This document shows positions 29,550-40,061 of a stretch of DNA of 64,000 bases, piece by piece; position 1 is the first letter of the stretch, and every line of letters starts with the position of its first letter. This stretch comes from Rhodanobacter sp. MP7CTX1 (lineage in GTDB: Bacteria > Pseudomonadota > Gammaproteobacteria > Xanthomonadales > Rhodanobacteraceae), in contig NZ_JACHCN010000017.1 in assembly GCF_014205795.1 (NCBI RefSeq), positions 1 to 64,000 on the forward strand, given 5' to 3'. The translations under genes were made by a program, and so were the position numbers. Under the pieces are notes generated by a model. It made no database searches. It was not told where the DNA came from and saw nothing but the letters and a program-made list of their open reading frames with translations.

Positions 29550-29590
29550 ACCCTCCCTCCCCTGCGGGGAGAGAGTTGGAGTGAGGGGAC
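29550..29590. repeat. Family 3 palindrome upstream of uppS
   Basis: CTCCCC-TGC-GGGGAG (29557-29571) is followed by a GAGTTGGAGTGAGGGG tail. The same core occurs at 40097-40111 and, in a longer form, at 45025-45048 and 18690-18911. It fills part of the 145-bp frr-uppS gap. Confidence 0.75.
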
Positions 29591-29623
29591 CCGCTTGCCG
29601 TGCACCATCAGTGACCAAACGGC

Positions 29624-30370
29624 ATGACCATCAAGACCGAGGCCGACAAGGTTCCGCGCCATATCGCCATCGTCATGGATGGCAACGGCCGCTGGGCGAA
29701 GGCGCGTCATCGCCCACGCAGTTTCGGCCACAACGCCGGCCGCAAGGCCGTGCGCGAAGTGGTGGAATCGTGCCTGCGCGAGGGCGTGCAGGCATTGACC
29801 CTGTTCGCATTCTCCAGTGAGAACTGGAAGCGCCCGGAGGATGAGGTCGGCGCTTTGATGGGTTTGTTCCTGCGCGCACTCGACAAGGAAGTGGACGAAC
29901 TGCACGGCTATGGCGTGCGCCTGCGTTTCATCGGTGACTTGAGCGCATTTGACGAGCCGCTGCGCGAGCGCATGAAGGCGGCAATGGTGCGCACTGCCGG
30001 CAACGACAAGCTGCACGTCAACATTGCGGTGAACTACGGTGGCCGCTGGGATATCGTGCAGGCTAGCCGGCAGGCTGCCGAAGCGGTCGCGCGCGGTGAG
30101 CTGCGCGCTGACGAAATCGACGAGGCCCGGTTGAATCAGTGGACGAGCCTGGCCGAACTGCCGCCGCTGGATCTGTTCATCCGCACCGGCGGCGAATGTC
30201 GCATCAGCAACTTCCTGCTATGGCAGGTCGCGTACGCCGAACTATATTTTACCGATACCTTGTGGCCCGATTTCGACCAGGCCTGCCTGCGTCGGGCCAT
30301 CGAAGACTTTGCCCGCCGCGAGCGCCGTTACGGCCGCACCGGCGAGCAGGTCGCCGCCACTTCTTCCTAA
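29624..30370 (+). CDS. uppS: Undecaprenyl diphosphate synthase
   Basis: UppS extends farnesyl diphosphate with eight cis-isoprene units to make the C55 carrier for peptidoglycan and O-antigen. The 248-aa protein shows the diphosphate-binding IAIVMDGNGRWAK (about 14-26), FAFSSENWKRP and the C-terminal DLFIRTGGECRISNFLLWQ and AYAELYF blocks. It starts a tight run uppS-cdsA-dxr-rseP. The farnesyl donor would come from IspA at 49446. Confidence 0.98.
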   Translation: MTIKTEADKVPRHIAIVMDGNGRWAKARHRPRSFGHNAGRKAVREVVESCLREGVQALTLFAFSSENWKRPEDEVGALMGLFLRALDKEVDELHGYGVRLRFIGDLSAFDEPLRERMKAAMVRTAGNDKLHVNIAVNYGGRWDIVQASRQAAEAVARGELRADEIDEARLNQWTSLAELPPLDLFIRTGGECRISNFLLWQVAYAELYFTDTLWPDFDQACLRRAIEDFARRERRYGRTGEQVAATSS

Positions 30371-30378
30371 GGATTCCG

Positions 30379-31197
30379 ATGCTGCTCCAGCGCACCCTCA
30401 CCGCCCTGCTGCTCGCGCCACTGGTGATCCTGATCATCCTGTTTGCACCGGCAGGCGTCTTTGCGACCGTCGCCGCCGTGGCGTTTCTGGCCGCCTGGTG
30501 GGAATGGACTCAACTGAGCGGCCTGAAGAGTGCTTCGTGGCGCATCACGAGCCTGGTCGTGGGCGCGATCGTATTCGCCTTGCTCTGGTGCGCTCGCACC
30601 ACCGCATTGACACCTTTGATGCTGGCGGCGGGCGTGGCCTGGTGGCTGCTGGCCTGCCTGTGGCTGCGCAACTTCGCGTTCGGCGCCGCGCCGACGCGCG
30701 AAAACCTCGCGCTGAAATTGGTGGCCGGCGTATTCGTGATTTTTCCGGCATGGGTGGCGATCGTGAGCATTCACGAACGCGTACCCCACGGCCACGGCTG
30801 GACTCTGTTCGCCCTGCTGATTGTCTGGGCGGCCGACATCGGTGCCTATTTCAGCGGGCGCGCGTTTGGCAAGCGCAAGCTGGCGCCGCAGATCAGCCCC
30901 GGCAAGACCTGGGCCGGCGCCTATGGCGCGATGGTGGCTGGCGTGCTGGTCACCACGATCGGCGGCTGGCTGCTTGATGTCCGCGGCGCCCAGTTGCTGG
31001 GTCTGGCTCTGCTGGCCGTGGTCACGGTCAGTATTTCGATCGTCGGCGACTTGATCGAAAGCCTGATGAAGCGGCACGCCCAAGTGAAGGATTCGGGCAC
31101 CCTCTTTCCCGGCCACGGCGGCTTGATGGATCGCATGGACAGCGTGTTTGCCGCACTGCCGGTGTTCGCCGCCGGCTTGTTGCTGCTGGGTCTGTGA
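30379..31197 (+). CDS. cdsA: Phosphatidate cytidylyltransferase
   Basis: CdsA makes CDP-diacylglycerol, the precursor of all bacterial phospholipids. The ATG at 30379 is 8 bp after uppS and gives 272 aa with about eight hydrophobic segments. The C-terminal signature is present ([18 protein letters not shown], then LMDRMDSV). The stop is adjacent to the dxr start. Confidence 0.97.
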   Translation: MLLQRTLTALLLAPLVILIILFAPAGVFATVAAVAFLAAWWEWTQLSGLKSASWRITSLVVGAIVFALLWCARTTALTPLMLAAGVAWWLLACLWLRNFAFGAAPTRENLALKLVAGVFVIFPAWVAIVSIHERVPHGHGWTLFALLIVWAADIGAYFSGRAFGKRKLAPQISPGKTWAGAYGAMVAGVLVTTIGGWLLDVRGAQLLGLALLAVVTVSISIVGDLIESLMKRHAQVKDSGTLFPGHGGLMDRMDSVFAALPVFAAGLLLLGL

Positions 31198-31199
31198 CG

Positions 31200-32387
31200 A
31201 TGAAAAAAGTAGCCGTTCTTGGCGCGACGGGTTCCATTGGCGGCAACACGCTGGACGTCATCGCACGTCACCCGGAACGTTTTCGCGCAACCGTGCTGAC
31301 CGCTCACCGCCAGGTGGAGGCACTGGCCGAATTGTGCGTGCGGCACCGGCCAGACCTGGCCGTCATCGCGGATCCGGCGCTGGAAGCGGAACTGTCGCGT
31401 CGACTCGCCGCCGCCGGCGTACGCTGTGAAGTAGCCAGCGGCCAGGCCGCGCTTGCCGCCGCCGCGGCCAGTGAACTGTGCGATACGGTGGTAGCAGCCA
31501 TCGTGGGCGCCGCCGGGCTGGACTCCACACTGGCTGCCGCGCGAGCCGGCAAGCGCCTGCTGCTGGCCAACAAAGAAGCCATCGTGATGGCCGGGCCGCT
31601 GCTGCTTGAAGCAGTAGCCGCCGGTGGTGGCGCTTTGATTCCGGTCGATTCCGAACACAACGCACTATTTCAATGCCTGCCGGCCCAGTGCCTGCCGGGA
31701 CAACCGGATTTACGGGCGGGCGGCGTCCGGCGGCTGATCCTCACCGCGTCTGGCGGCCCATTCCGCGGCCACACGCGGGCGCAACTGGCCAACATCACGC
31801 CGGATCAGGCCTGCAAGCACCCGAACTGGGTGATGGGGCGCAAAATCTCGGTCGATTCGGCCACTCTTATGAACAAGGGCCTCGAAGTGATCGAGGCGCA
31901 TCATCTGTTCGCGGCGCCAGCCGACGCGATCGAGGTCGTGGTGCATCCGCAAAGCCTGGTGCATTCGCTAGTCGAATACGTGGACGGCTCAGTGCTGGCC
32001 CAACTGGGCAATCCGGACATGCGCACGGCGATTGGCCATGCCCTGGCGTGGCCGGAGCGGGTCGAGACCGGTGTAGCCCCCTTGAACCTGGCCGCTTGCG
32101 CGCCGTTGGCGTTCGAAGCGCCGGATCTGGTGACCTTCCGCTGCCTGGCGCTGGCGTTTCAGGCACTGCGCGCCGGCGGCGATGCCCCGGCCGTGCTGAA
32201 TGCCGCCAACGAGATCGCGGTGGAAGCTTTCCTGGCTGGCGCACTGCCGTTCCTGTCCATCGCGGATGTCGTGGAGGCGGTACTTGCGGAACTGCCGGCG
32301 CAAGCCGTGGTCGATATCCCGACGCTTTGTGAACGCGACCGGGTTGCCCGAGAGGCGGCCCGTCGCGTTCTGCGCAATGCTTGCTGA
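31200..32387 (+). CDS. dxr: 1-deoxy-D-xylulose 5-phosphate reductoisomerase
   Basis: Dxr makes 2-C-methyl-D-erythritol 4-phosphate, the committed step of the MEP isoprenoid pathway. The 395-aa protein has the NADPH motif [14 protein letters not shown], the catalytic [14 protein letters not shown] block and [13 protein letters not shown] at 31194 overlapping the cdsA stop is an alternative start two codons upstream. Operon with cdsA and rseP is conserved. Confidence 0.97.
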   Translation: MKKVAVLGATGSIGGNTLDVIARHPERFRATVLTAHRQVEALAELCVRHRPDLAVIADPALEAELSRRLAAAGVRCEVASGQAALAAAAASELCDTVVAAIVGAAGLDSTLAAARAGKRLLLANKEAIVMAGPLLLEAVAAGGGALIPVDSEHNALFQCLPAQCLPGQPDLRAGGVRRLILTASGGPFRGHTRAQLANITPDQACKHPNWVMGRKISVDSATLMNKGLEVIEAHHLFAAPADAIEVVVHPQSLVHSLVEYVDGSVLAQLGNPDMRTAIGHALAWPERVETGVAPLNLAACAPLAFEAPDLVTFRCLALAFQALRAGGDAPAVLNAANEIAVEAFLAGALPFLSIADVVEAVLAELPAQAVVDIPTLCERDRVAREAARRVLRNAC

Positions 32388-32423
32388 TATTCTTGCACTG
32401 ATGACTCCCCTCAACGGCACTTG

Positions 32424-33770
32424 ATGACTTCCTTTTTCGGCTCGGTATTCTGGTTGCTGGTCACGCTTGGCGTGCTGGTGACCTTTCATGAATTTGGCCA
32501 TTACTGGGTCGCGCGCCGCTGTGGCGTCAAGGTGTTGCGCTTCTCCGTCGGTTTCGGCAATGCGATCTGGAAGCGTGTGGGCCGCGACGGCACTGAATAC
32601 CAGATTGCCGCGATCCCGCTGGGTGGCTATGTAAAGATGCTCGACGCGCGCGAGGGCGAGGTCGACCCTGCCCTGCGCGACCAGGAGTTCACCGGAAAGT
32701 CGGTGTGGAAGCGGATCGCCATCGTGGCCGCCGGCCCGGGCTTCAACCTGATCTTTACGCTGGCCGCGTTCTGGCTGATGTTCATGCTGGGTCGTCCGGA
32801 CGTCGCACCGCTGGTGACCGCCAAACCGCATAGCATCGCCGCCGAAGCGGGTATCCAGCCGGGCGATCGCATCCTGAGCGTCGATGGTCAGGCGGTGGCG
32901 ACCTGGAGCGACTCGATGGACGCCATCGCGAATGCACTGCTCGGGCGCAAGCCGATGCCGCTTACCGTGCGTGGCAGCGATGGCCGCTCGCGCCAGCTTG
33001 TAGTGCCATTGAACCAGCTGCCACCCGGACAGGCGGTTGACCAATACCTGGATCAGCTGGGCCTGCAATCGATGCCGCCGCTCGCGCTGGCCGCCACCGT
33101 CATGGCAGACCAGCCCGCCGCACTGGCCGGCATGCAGGGCGGTGATCGCCTGATCAGTGTCAACGGGCAGCCGGTAAGTGACTTCTTGGCGTTCGGTGAT
33201 CTGGTACAGGCCCAGGCGACAAAATCGCCCAAGCTGGTGATCGCCGTCGAACGCGCCGGCCGACCACTCACGCTGAACGTCATCGCCAGATGGGCGTCGC
33301 TGGAAGGTCAGCCGCTGAAATGGGTGATCGGCGTCGGCCCGCCGATGGCCGAACAGGTCACCGTCCACTACGGCCCGATCAAGGCACTCGGCGCATCGCT
33401 GCAAACCACCTGGCACAACGCCGCACAGACCTTCAGCATGCTCGGCAATATGCTGAGCGGCCAAGCGTCGACCCGGAACCTGTCCGGAGTCATCGGCATC
33501 GCTCAGGTCGCCAATGCATCGGCCAGCATGGGCCCGGCCTGGTTCCTGCAGTTTCTGGCGCTCGTCTCGCTGAGCCTGGCCATCCTCAACCTGCTGCCGA
33601 TTCCTGTCCTGGATGGCGGGCACCTACTGTATTATCTTGTGGAGTTGATCAAAGGCAGCCCGGTCAGCGAACAGGCAATGGTCGTCGGCCAGTACATCGG
33701 GCTGGCGTTGCTGTTCACCCTGATGGGGCTGGCGTTCTACAACGATATCCACCGCATGTTGCTGTCGTGA
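32424..33770 (+). CDS. rseP: Site-2 zinc metalloprotease RseP
   Basis: RseP cleaves anti-sigma factor RseA within the inner membrane to activate the sigma-E envelope stress response. The 448-aa protein has HEFGH at residues 22-26 in the first helix, two PDZ domains (about 115-190 and 210-300) and the third-ligand motif LLPIPVLDGGHLLYY near the C-terminus. The ATG at 32424 overlaps an in-frame TTG. It precedes bamA, the usual order. Confidence 0.97.
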   Translation: MTSFFGSVFWLLVTLGVLVTFHEFGHYWVARRCGVKVLRFSVGFGNAIWKRVGRDGTEYQIAAIPLGGYVKMLDAREGEVDPALRDQEFTGKSVWKRIAIVAAGPGFNLIFTLAAFWLMFMLGRPDVAPLVTAKPHSIAAEAGIQPGDRILSVDGQAVATWSDSMDAIANALLGRKPMPLTVRGSDGRSRQLVVPLNQLPPGQAVDQYLDQLGLQSMPPLALAATVMADQPAALAGMQGGDRLISVNGQPVSDFLAFGDLVQAQATKSPKLVIAVERAGRPLTLNVIARWASLEGQPLKWVIGVGPPMAEQVTVHYGPIKALGASLQTTWHNAAQTFSMLGNMLSGQASTRNLSGVIGIAQVANASASMGPAWFLQFLALVSLSLAILNLLPIPVLDGGHLLYYLVELIKGSPVSEQAMVVGQYIGLALLFTLMGLAFYNDIHRMLLS

Positions 33771-33965
33771 TGTCCATGACCAGCGATCGCGGCCTATCGG
33801 CGACCCACTTGCTTGCGCCTTCCGCTGTACAACGCGGTGGCGTTTTACATGATGCACTCCTGCGGAGTGCGGACTCTCTTTCGAGACAGGGCCAGTCCCT
33901 GTTTCATGCGTTGATCGGGGCGGCCGCGCTGGCCGTCCCATCGAAATAACCCAACGGAACCGACG

Positions 33966-36377
33966 ATGAAGCGTATCGCCGCGCTGATCCTGCTTGCCTC
34001 CCTCTCCGCCAATGCGTTTGCGTTCGACCCGTTCGTGGTGTCCGACATTCGCATCGACGGACTCAGCCGCATTTCCGCTGGCACGGTATACAACTACCTG
34101 CCGGTGAACAAAGGCGACCGGCTGACCAACGACGAGGCCCAGCGGGCCATTCGCGCGTTGTACCAGACCAAGTTCTTCAGCGATGTGGAATTCGATCGCG
34201 ACGGCAGCATCCTGGTGATCAAGGTGGTCGAGCGCCCGTCGGTCGCCAAGCTGACCCTGCGCGGCAACAAGGACATCAAGACCGATGACCTGAAGAAAGG
34301 CCTGAAGCAGATCGGCCTTGCCGAAGGCGAGACCTTCGATCGCCTGGCACTGGACAACGTGCAGCAGGAACTGATCCGGCAGTATCACAACCGCGGCAAG
34401 TACAACGTGTCGATCATCCCGCACGTGACCGAGCTGGAACGCAATCGCGTTGCCATCGACATCGAGGTGCGCGAAGGCAAGGCTGCAACGATCAAGGAAA
34501 TCAACATCCTCGGCAATCATGCATTCGCCGACAAGGATATCCGCACGGGTTTCGAGTCGAACACTCCCAATCTGATGTCCTGGTATTCGAAAGATGACCA
34601 GTACTCGCGCGAGAAGCTCTCCGGTGACCTGGACAAGGTTCAGGCCTATTACATGAACCGCGGCTACGCCGACTTCGGTATCGATTCCACCCAGGTGTCA
34701 ATCGCGCCGGACCGTCGCTCGATGTATATCGACACCAGTGTGAAGGAAGGCGACGTCTATACGGTGTCCGACGTCAAGCTACTCGGCACACTGATTCTGC
34801 CGGAGTCCAACTTGCGCCGCTGGGTGTTCATCAAGCAGGGCGACATGTTCAATCGCGCCGCGATCGAGGCCAGCTCCAAGGGTATCAAAGCGGTGCTGGC
34901 CAATATCGGTTATGCGTTCGCCAACGTCACTCCGATCCCCAAGCTGGACAAGGAAAAGCACACGGTCGACCTGACCCTCTACATTGAACCGGGTCAGCGC
35001 GTGTATGTGCGCAGGGTCGTTTTCTCGGGTAATACGCGTACCGAAGACAATGTGTTGCGGCGCGAGATGCGTCAGCTTGAAGGTTCCTTCTACTCGCAGG
35101 CCGCGATCGACCGCTCCAAGATCCGTTTGCAGCGGCTGGGTTACTTCAAGAAAATCGATATCGACAAGAAGCTGGTGCCTGGCACGCAGGATCAAGTCGA
35201 CGTCTCGGTCAAGGTCGAGGAGCAATCCGCCGGCAGCCTGCAGTTCGGTATCGGCTATTCGCAGTACTCCGGCCTGATCCTGTCCGCCTCGGTGACGCAG
35301 AACAACCTGTTCGGCAGCGGCGACAGCGTGTCCCTCAGCGGCCAACGCAGCACGTACAGCACGCTATACAGCGTCAACTACTACAACCCGTATCTGACCG
35401 ACAGCGGTATCGGCATTGGCTACAACGCCAGTTTGTCGAAGACGAACTACGGCGACATCAGCGAGTTCGCCGATTACTCCACCAGTGCCAAGAGTTTCTC
35501 CAGTTACCTGGGCATACCCATCACCGAGACCGATGGTCTGCGCCTGGGCTTGGGCCTGAGCAGCAACAAGGTCAATACGATTCCGGGTTTCACCCCGCAG
35601 GTGCTGATCGACTATCAAAATGAAATTGGCCACGACACTGTCCATACGTGGACCGGCACCTTTGGCTGGACCCACGATACCCGTAACGGTTACTGGGCGC
35701 CGACACGAGGTGGCAAGCTCTCCGTGTCAGCGGATGTTGCGCTGCCCGGCTCCACCGTGCAGTACTGGAAAGTGACAGCGGAAGCGAATCACTACTGGCC
35801 GATCGGCAAGGGATTTGTGCTGTTCCTGGATGGCCAGGTCGGCGATGGTCAGACGTACGGCAAGAACGGCATCGACGATGCGTCTTACAAGGCGCTGGAA
35901 AGTCAAGTCACCGACCACACCCTCGTGGATATGCGCGAGCAGTTCCCGTTCTTCCAGAACTTCTTCTCTGGTGGTGTGCAGGACGTGCGCGGCTTCCAGG
36001 ACAACACGCTGGGACCACGTATATGTATCGCCGCCAACGCCCAGCCGACGACAGGCGGCCTCTGCCCGGACGGCAGTCATGCCGAACCGATCGGCGGCGC
36101 GTTCAAGGTGCTCGGCAAGGCGGAACTGTATCTGCCGCTGCCGTTCCTGAAGGACGTCAATACAGCGCGAGTGTCCTGGTTCGTCGATACCGGCAACGCT
36201 TACCAGAACATCCAGAGCTTCAATGCAAGCACCCTGCGTGCCTCGACAGGTCTGTCGTTGCACTGGCAGGCGCCGATCGGCCCGCTGATCATCAGCTTCG
36301 CGTTGCCGTTCCGCACCCAGCCCGATGACGGCTTCTATGAGGAGCGCATCCAGTTCACGTTTGGCAGCACGTTCTAA
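33966..36377 (+). CDS. bamA: Outer membrane protein assembly factor BamA
   Basis: BamA is the core of the machine that folds outer-membrane beta-barrels. The 803-aa precursor has a signal peptide (MKRIAALILLASLSANAFA), five POTRA domains to about residue 425, and a 16-strand barrel. The barrel's conserved loop VRGFQDNTLGPR is visible and the protein ends in Phe (TFGSTF), as outer-membrane proteins do. No skp/ompH gene follows; lpxD is next. The 195-bp gap before it carries two hairpins (33854-33870 and 33882-33904). Confidence 0.97.
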   Translation: MKRIAALILLASLSANAFAFDPFVVSDIRIDGLSRISAGTVYNYLPVNKGDRLTNDEAQRAIRALYQTKFFSDVEFDRDGSILVIKVVERPSVAKLTLRGNKDIKTDDLKKGLKQIGLAEGETFDRLALDNVQQELIRQYHNRGKYNVSIIPHVTELERNRVAIDIEVREGKAATIKEINILGNHAFADKDIRTGFESNTPNLMSWYSKDDQYSREKLSGDLDKVQAYYMNRGYADFGIDSTQVSIAPDRRSMYIDTSVKEGDVYTVSDVKLLGTLILPESNLRRWVFIKQGDMFNRAAIEASSKGIKAVLANIGYAFANVTPIPKLDKEKHTVDLTLYIEPGQRVYVRRVVFSGNTRTEDNVLRREMRQLEGSFYSQAAIDRSKIRLQRLGYFKKIDIDKKLVPGTQDQVDVSVKVEEQSAGSLQFGIGYSQYSGLILSASVTQNNLFGSGDSVSLSGQRSTYSTLYSVNYYNPYLTDSGIGIGYNASLSKTNYGDISEFADYSTSAKSFSSYLGIPITETDGLRLGLGLSSNKVNTIPGFTPQVLIDYQNEIGHDTVHTWTGTFGWTHDTRNGYWAPTRGGKLSVSADVALPGSTVQYWKVTAEANHYWPIGKGFVLFLDGQVGDGQTYGKNGIDDASYKALESQVTDHTLVDMREQFPFFQNFFSGGVQDVRGFQDNTLGPRICIAANAQPTTGGLCPDGSHAEPIGGAFKVLGKAELYLPLPFLKDVNTARVSWFVDTGNAYQNIQSFNASTLRASTGLSLHWQAPIGPLIISFALPFRTQPDDGFYEERIQFTFGSTF

Positions 36378-36398
36378 ATCGACGCAAAATGTGATGGG

Positions 36399-36449
36399 AG
36401 CGCGGCCAGCCGCGCTGCCTTTTGGTATGTCCGTGCCTGCACGGACATA
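36399..36449 (+). terminator. Paired hairpins after bamA
   Basis: AGCGCGGC/GCCGCGCT (36399-36416) is followed by GCC and TTTT, a terminator-like structure. A second perfect hairpin, TATGTCCGTGC/GCACGGACATA (36426-36449), follows without a T-run. Some read-through to lpxD is expected because no clear promoter was seen in the remaining 37 bases. Confidence 0.55.
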
Positions 36450-36486
36450 GCGTCTTGGAATCACCTGAGTGTCCTGGAGAAAGCAC

Positions 36487-37533
36487 GTGGGCGTGAACGG
36501 CTCTTATTCTCTGAGCGAACTGGCCGAACGCTTTCAACTGTCGCTACATGGCGACGGCGCGCGCCTGATCGATGGCGTCGGCACGCTGGCGGGGGCTGCC
36601 CCCAGCCAGCTGAGTTTTCTCTCCAATAGCAAATACACCGGCCAACTGACAGCCACCCGCGCTGGCGTCGTACTGTTGCGCGAAGAGAACCTCGCCGACT
36701 GCCCGACCGCTGCGCTGATCGCCAAAGATCCCTACATCGCCTACGCCAGGATCGCCACGCTGTTTGAACGGTTGCCGGCCGCGCCGCCTGGCATCCACCC
36801 CAGCGCCGTGATCGCCCCTGGTGCACGCATCAGTTCCAGCGCCAGCATCGGCCCCTGTTGCGTCATCGAGGATGGTGCCGTCATCGAGGACGGCGCCGTG
36901 CTGGGTCCGCATTGCGTCATTGGCACAGATTGCACGGTCGGTGCGCAATCGCGACTGGTTGCGCGGGTCACACTGGTGACCCGGGTCACGCTGGGTAAAC
37001 GGGTGCTGGTACATCCCGGCGCGGTGATCGGCTCGGACGGCTTCGGCCTTGCGTTCGATCCCAGCGCATTCGACCACGGCGGCTGGATCAAGCTGCCGCA
37101 GCTCGGCGGCGTGCGCATCGGCGACGACTGCGAAATCGGCGCCAACACCACGATCGACCGCGGCGCACTGGACGACACCGTACTGGAAGAAGACGTGCGA
37201 CTGGACAACCAGATCCAGATCGCCCACAACGTTTACGTCGGCGCACACACCGCGATGGCCGGTTGCGCGGCCGTAGCCGGTAGCGCCAGGATCGGCCGTT
37301 ACTGCATGATCGGCGGCAATGCCGGCGTGTTGGGGCATCTTGAACTGGCCGACCGGGTTACCATTACGGCCAAGAGCCTGGTTACGCATTCGATACGCGA
37401 GCCGGGCGAATACTCATCAGGCGTGCCGCTGCAGGACAACCGCCAGTGGCGGAAAAACGCGGCCCGCTTCAAACATCTGGACGAGTACGCGCGCCGACTG
37501 TCGGCGCTGGAAAAGGACAAGACCCATGAATGA
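36487..37533 (+). CDS. lpxD: UDP-3-O-(3-hydroxymyristoyl)glucosamine N-acyltransferase
   Basis: LpxD adds the second acyl chain in lipid A synthesis. The start is GTG at 36487 with GGAG seven bases upstream; a GTG six codons earlier has no such site. The 348-aa protein has the N-terminal uridine-binding domain, then the hexapeptide-repeat left-handed helix with catalytic His in IAHNVYVGAHTAM. Two stretches in the helix look freshly duplicated: VIEDGA twice and RVTL twice, each with close nucleotide identity. The end overlaps fabZ by 8 bases. Confidence 0.96.
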   Translation: MGVNGSYSLSELAERFQLSLHGDGARLIDGVGTLAGAAPSQLSFLSNSKYTGQLTATRAGVVLLREENLADCPTAALIAKDPYIAYARIATLFERLPAAPPGIHPSAVIAPGARISSSASIGPCCVIEDGAVIEDGAVLGPHCVIGTDCTVGAQSRLVARVTLVTRVTLGKRVLVHPGAVIGSDGFGLAFDPSAFDHGGWIKLPQLGGVRIGDDCEIGANTTIDRGALDDTVLEEDVRLDNQIQIAHNVYVGAHTAMAGCAAVAGSARIGRYCMIGGNAGVLGHLELADRVTITAKSLVTHSIREPGEYSSGVPLQDNRQWRKNAARFKHLDEYARRLSALEKDKTHE

Positions 37534-37999
37534 CAAAACCACGGGAATAACTCTGCCGGCAAACGTGGAGCAGATCCAGCAATTGCTGCCGCATCGCTAC
37601 CCCTTCCTGCTGGTGGATCGCGTGATCGAAATCGTGCCCGACGTCAGCGTGGTCGCGTTGAAAAACGTGACCATCAACGAGCCATTCTTTCAGGGTCACT
37701 TCCCCGGCCATCCGGTCATGCCCGGCGTGCTGATCATCGAGGCGATGGCGCAGACCGCCGGCCTGCTGACCCAGATCAGCAGCCGCATGAAGGGCAACAC
37801 CGGCAGCCCGCTGTTCTATCTGGTCAAGATCGACAACGCACGCTTCAACGCACCGGTCGTTCCGGGTGATCAGTTGCGCCTGGAAGTAAGCCAGAAGCGC
37901 CTGATGCGTGGCATGGGCCTGTTCGTGGCGCGCACCCTGGTCGAGGGCAAGGAAGTGGCCAGCTGCGAACTGATGTGCGCCGCGAGGTCCGAGAAATGA
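37526..37999 (+). CDS. fabZ: 3-hydroxyacyl-ACP dehydratase FabZ
   Basis: FabZ dehydrates 3-hydroxyacyl-ACP in fatty acid elongation and competes with LpxA for the same substrate. The 157-aa hotdog protein has the catalytic block [23 protein letters not shown] with His and the downstream Glu. It overlaps lpxD by 8 bases and lpxA by 4 (ATGA), so the three are translationally coupled. Confidence 0.97.
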   Translation: MNDKTTGITLPANVEQIQQLLPHRYPFLLVDRVIEIVPDVSVVALKNVTINEPFFQGHFPGHPVMPGVLIIEAMAQTAGLLTQISSRMKGNTGSPLFYLVKIDNARFNAPVVPGDQLRLEVSQKRLMRGMGLFVARTLVEGKEVASCELMCAARSEK

Positions 38000-38769
38000 T
38001 TCACCCCACCGCGCTGATCGATCCCTCTGCCGTCATCGGTGCGAATGTCAGCATCGGTGCCTACAGCGTGATCGGCGCCGAGGTGGAAATCGGCGACGGT
38101 ACGCAGATCGGCCCTCATGTGGTGATCGAAGGGCCGACAAAGATTGGGCGCGACAACCGCATCACCCAGTTCGCCTCGCTCGGCGGTACACCGCAGGACA
38201 AGAAATTTGCGGGCGAGCACACCGAACTGGTGATCGGCGATCGCAATCTGATTCGCGAATTCGCCACCATCAATCGTGGCACCGGCGACGGCGGCGGCAT
38301 CACCCGGATCGGTAACGACAACTGGCTGCTCGCCTACGTGCATGTCGCGCATGACTGCAAAATCGGCAATCACGTGGTGTTCTCCAACTATGCCGCACTG
38401 GCCGGCCATGTGGAGGTTGGCGACTGGACCATTCTGTCGGGCTATTCCGGTGTGCACCAGTTCTGCAAAGTCGGCGCGCACGCCTTCATCGGCATGGGAT
38501 GCCTGGTGGGGTCGGATGTTCCGCCATTCGTGATGATGGCGAACGAACAGCACGGTCGTCCACGCGGGATCAACAGCGAGGGGCTCAAGCGCCGCGGTTT
38601 CGATGCAACGCGCATCTCTGCGATCAAGCGAGCCTATCGGACCTTGTACATGGCTGGCCTGTCGCTACCTGAAGCACGCGAACAACTGATTACACAAGCG
38701 CAGGCTAGCGACGACGTGCGCGCGATGATCGAGTTTCTCGAAAGCAGCGAGCGAACACTCGCCCGTTGA
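37996..38769 (+). CDS. lpxA: UDP-N-acetylglucosamine acyltransferase
   Basis: LpxA performs the first acylation of lipid A synthesis. The ATG at 37996 overlaps the fabZ stop and gives 257 aa (E. coli 262). Hexapeptide repeats run through the N-terminal two thirds, with catalytic His in [11 protein letters not shown], followed by the C-terminal helical domain ([20 protein letters not shown]). Confidence 0.97.
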   Translation: MIHPTALIDPSAVIGANVSIGAYSVIGAEVEIGDGTQIGPHVVIEGPTKIGRDNRITQFASLGGTPQDKKFAGEHTELVIGDRNLIREFATINRGTGDGGGITRIGNDNWLLAYVHVAHDCKIGNHVVFSNYAALAGHVEVGDWTILSGYSGVHQFCKVGAHAFIGMGCLVGSDVPPFVMMANEQHGRPRGINSEGLKRRGFDATRISAIKRAYRTLYMAGLSLPEAREQLITQAQASDDVRAMIEFLESSERTLAR

Positions 38770-38777
38770 TATGTGCG

Positions 38778-38802
38778 CTGATATGGGCGTAGCCCATATC
38801 AG
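38778..38802. repeat. Perfect 11-bp hairpin between lpxA and lpxB
   Basis: CTGATATGGGC (38778-38788) and GCCCATATCAG (38792-38802) are exact reverse complements around GTA. No T-run follows on the plus strand, so it is more likely an mRNA-stability or processing structure than a terminator. Confidence 0.7.
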
Positions 38803-38843
38803 CAAATCAAACACCTGGCTTCGCTCTGCGGGAGTTACAAGAC

Positions 38844-40061
38844 ATGCAGATGGCTGAACCCGGTTCGCAAACCCCACTCATCGCCATCCTCTCCGGCGAA
38901 GATTCCGGCGACCAGCTCGGCGCCGACCTGATCGTCGCGCTGCGCGAGCGTTACCCGCAGGCGCGGTTCGTCGGCATCGGTGGCGCCCGCATGCAGGCTC
39001 AGGGCTTCGAATCCTGGTACGACATTCATGAGCTCTCGCTGTTCGGTTTCAGCGAAGTGATCAGGCATCTGCCGCGGTTGCTGAAGTTGCGCAAGGCCCT
39101 GGTGGCCCGGCTTCTGAAGGCGCGTCCCGCGGTAGTGATCGGCATTGATGCGCCGGATTTCAATCTCGGCGTGGAGCAACGCCTGAAACAAGCCGGCTTG
39201 CTCACGGTGCATTACGTCAGCCCGTCGGTTTGGGCGTGGCGCGAAAAACGTGCGGAAAAAATAGGCCGCAGTGCCAGCCGTGTGCTGTGCCTGTTTCCGA
39301 TGGAACCGCCGATTTACGCAAAGCACGGCATCGACGCGCGCTTCGTCGGCCACCCACTGGCAGACCGTTTCGCGCTGGTCTCCGATCGGGTCGGTGCGCG
39401 TGATTTTCTGCAGCTGCCCCAGCAGGCTCCGATCCTGGCGGTGCTGCCCGGCAGCCGACTGTCGGAGCTTGCCCGGATGGGCGAGACTTTCATCGCCGCC
39501 GCGACACAGGTCGCTGCTGCGCTGCCCGGTCTGCGCATCGTGATCCCGGCAGCGAATCCGCAGGTACATGCCAGGCTCAAGGCGATCCTCGCCAAGGGTC
39601 CGCGCGACGAAGCCGTGCCACTGCTGCTGGAAGGCAACGCGCACGAAGCGATGCTGGCCGCCGACGTGGTGCTGCTGGCTTCCGGCACCGCCACGCTGGA
39701 GGCAATGCTGGCCAAGCGGCCGATGGTGGTCGGCTATCGCGTCGCACCGCTGAGTTATCGCATCGCACGCGCGATGAAAATGCTGAAAACCGACGTGTAT
39801 GCGTTGCCAAACATCCTGGCGCGCGCCAGCGGTCTCGGTGACGAGTTGCTGGTACCTGAGCTGATGCAAGACAATTGCACGGCGGAGAAGCTTGCTTCCG
39901 CTACGCTGGCGCTGTTTCGCGACAGCGAACGCCGGGGCCGTATCGTCGCGGCATTCGAGCAACTGCATCAGGCGTTGCGCGGTGGGCTGCAAGGTCACGC
40001 AGGGGATCGCGCGGCTGAGGCGATTGCCGAGTTGATGGAAGAAAAGCATGTTGGTCGATGA
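38844..40061 (+). CDS. lpxB: Lipid-A-disaccharide synthase
   Basis: LpxB joins UDP-2,3-diacylglucosamine and lipid X to form the lipid A disaccharide at the inner membrane. The 405-aa GT-B enzyme shows [13 protein letters not shown] at the N-terminus, [34 protein letters not shown] and [17 protein letters not shown] nine bases upstream supports the ATG at 38844. Its last 14 bases overlap rnhB. Confidence 0.97.
   Translation: MQMAEPGSQTPLIAILSGEDSGDQLGADLIVALRERYPQARFVGIGGARMQAQGFESWYDIHELSLFGFSEVIRHLPRLLKLRKALVARLLKARPAVVIGIDAPDFNLGVEQRLKQAGLLTVHYVSPSVWAWREKRAEKIGRSASRVLCLFPMEPPIYAKHGIDARFVGHPLADRFALVSDRVGARDFLQLPQQAPILAVLPGSRLSELARMGETFIAAATQVAAALPGLRIVIPAANPQVHARLKAILAKGPRDEAVPLLLEGNAHEAMLAADVVLLASGTATLEAMLAKRPMVVGYRVAPLSYRIARAMKMLKTDVYALPNILARASGLGDELLVPELMQDNCTAEKLASATLALFRDSERRGRIVAAFEQLHQALRGGLQGHAGDRAAEAIAELMEEKHVGR

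Noticed and set aside
31989-33623. 544-aa minus-strand ORF
   Set aside because: Antisense to dxr and rseP, both of which carry complete catalytic motifs.
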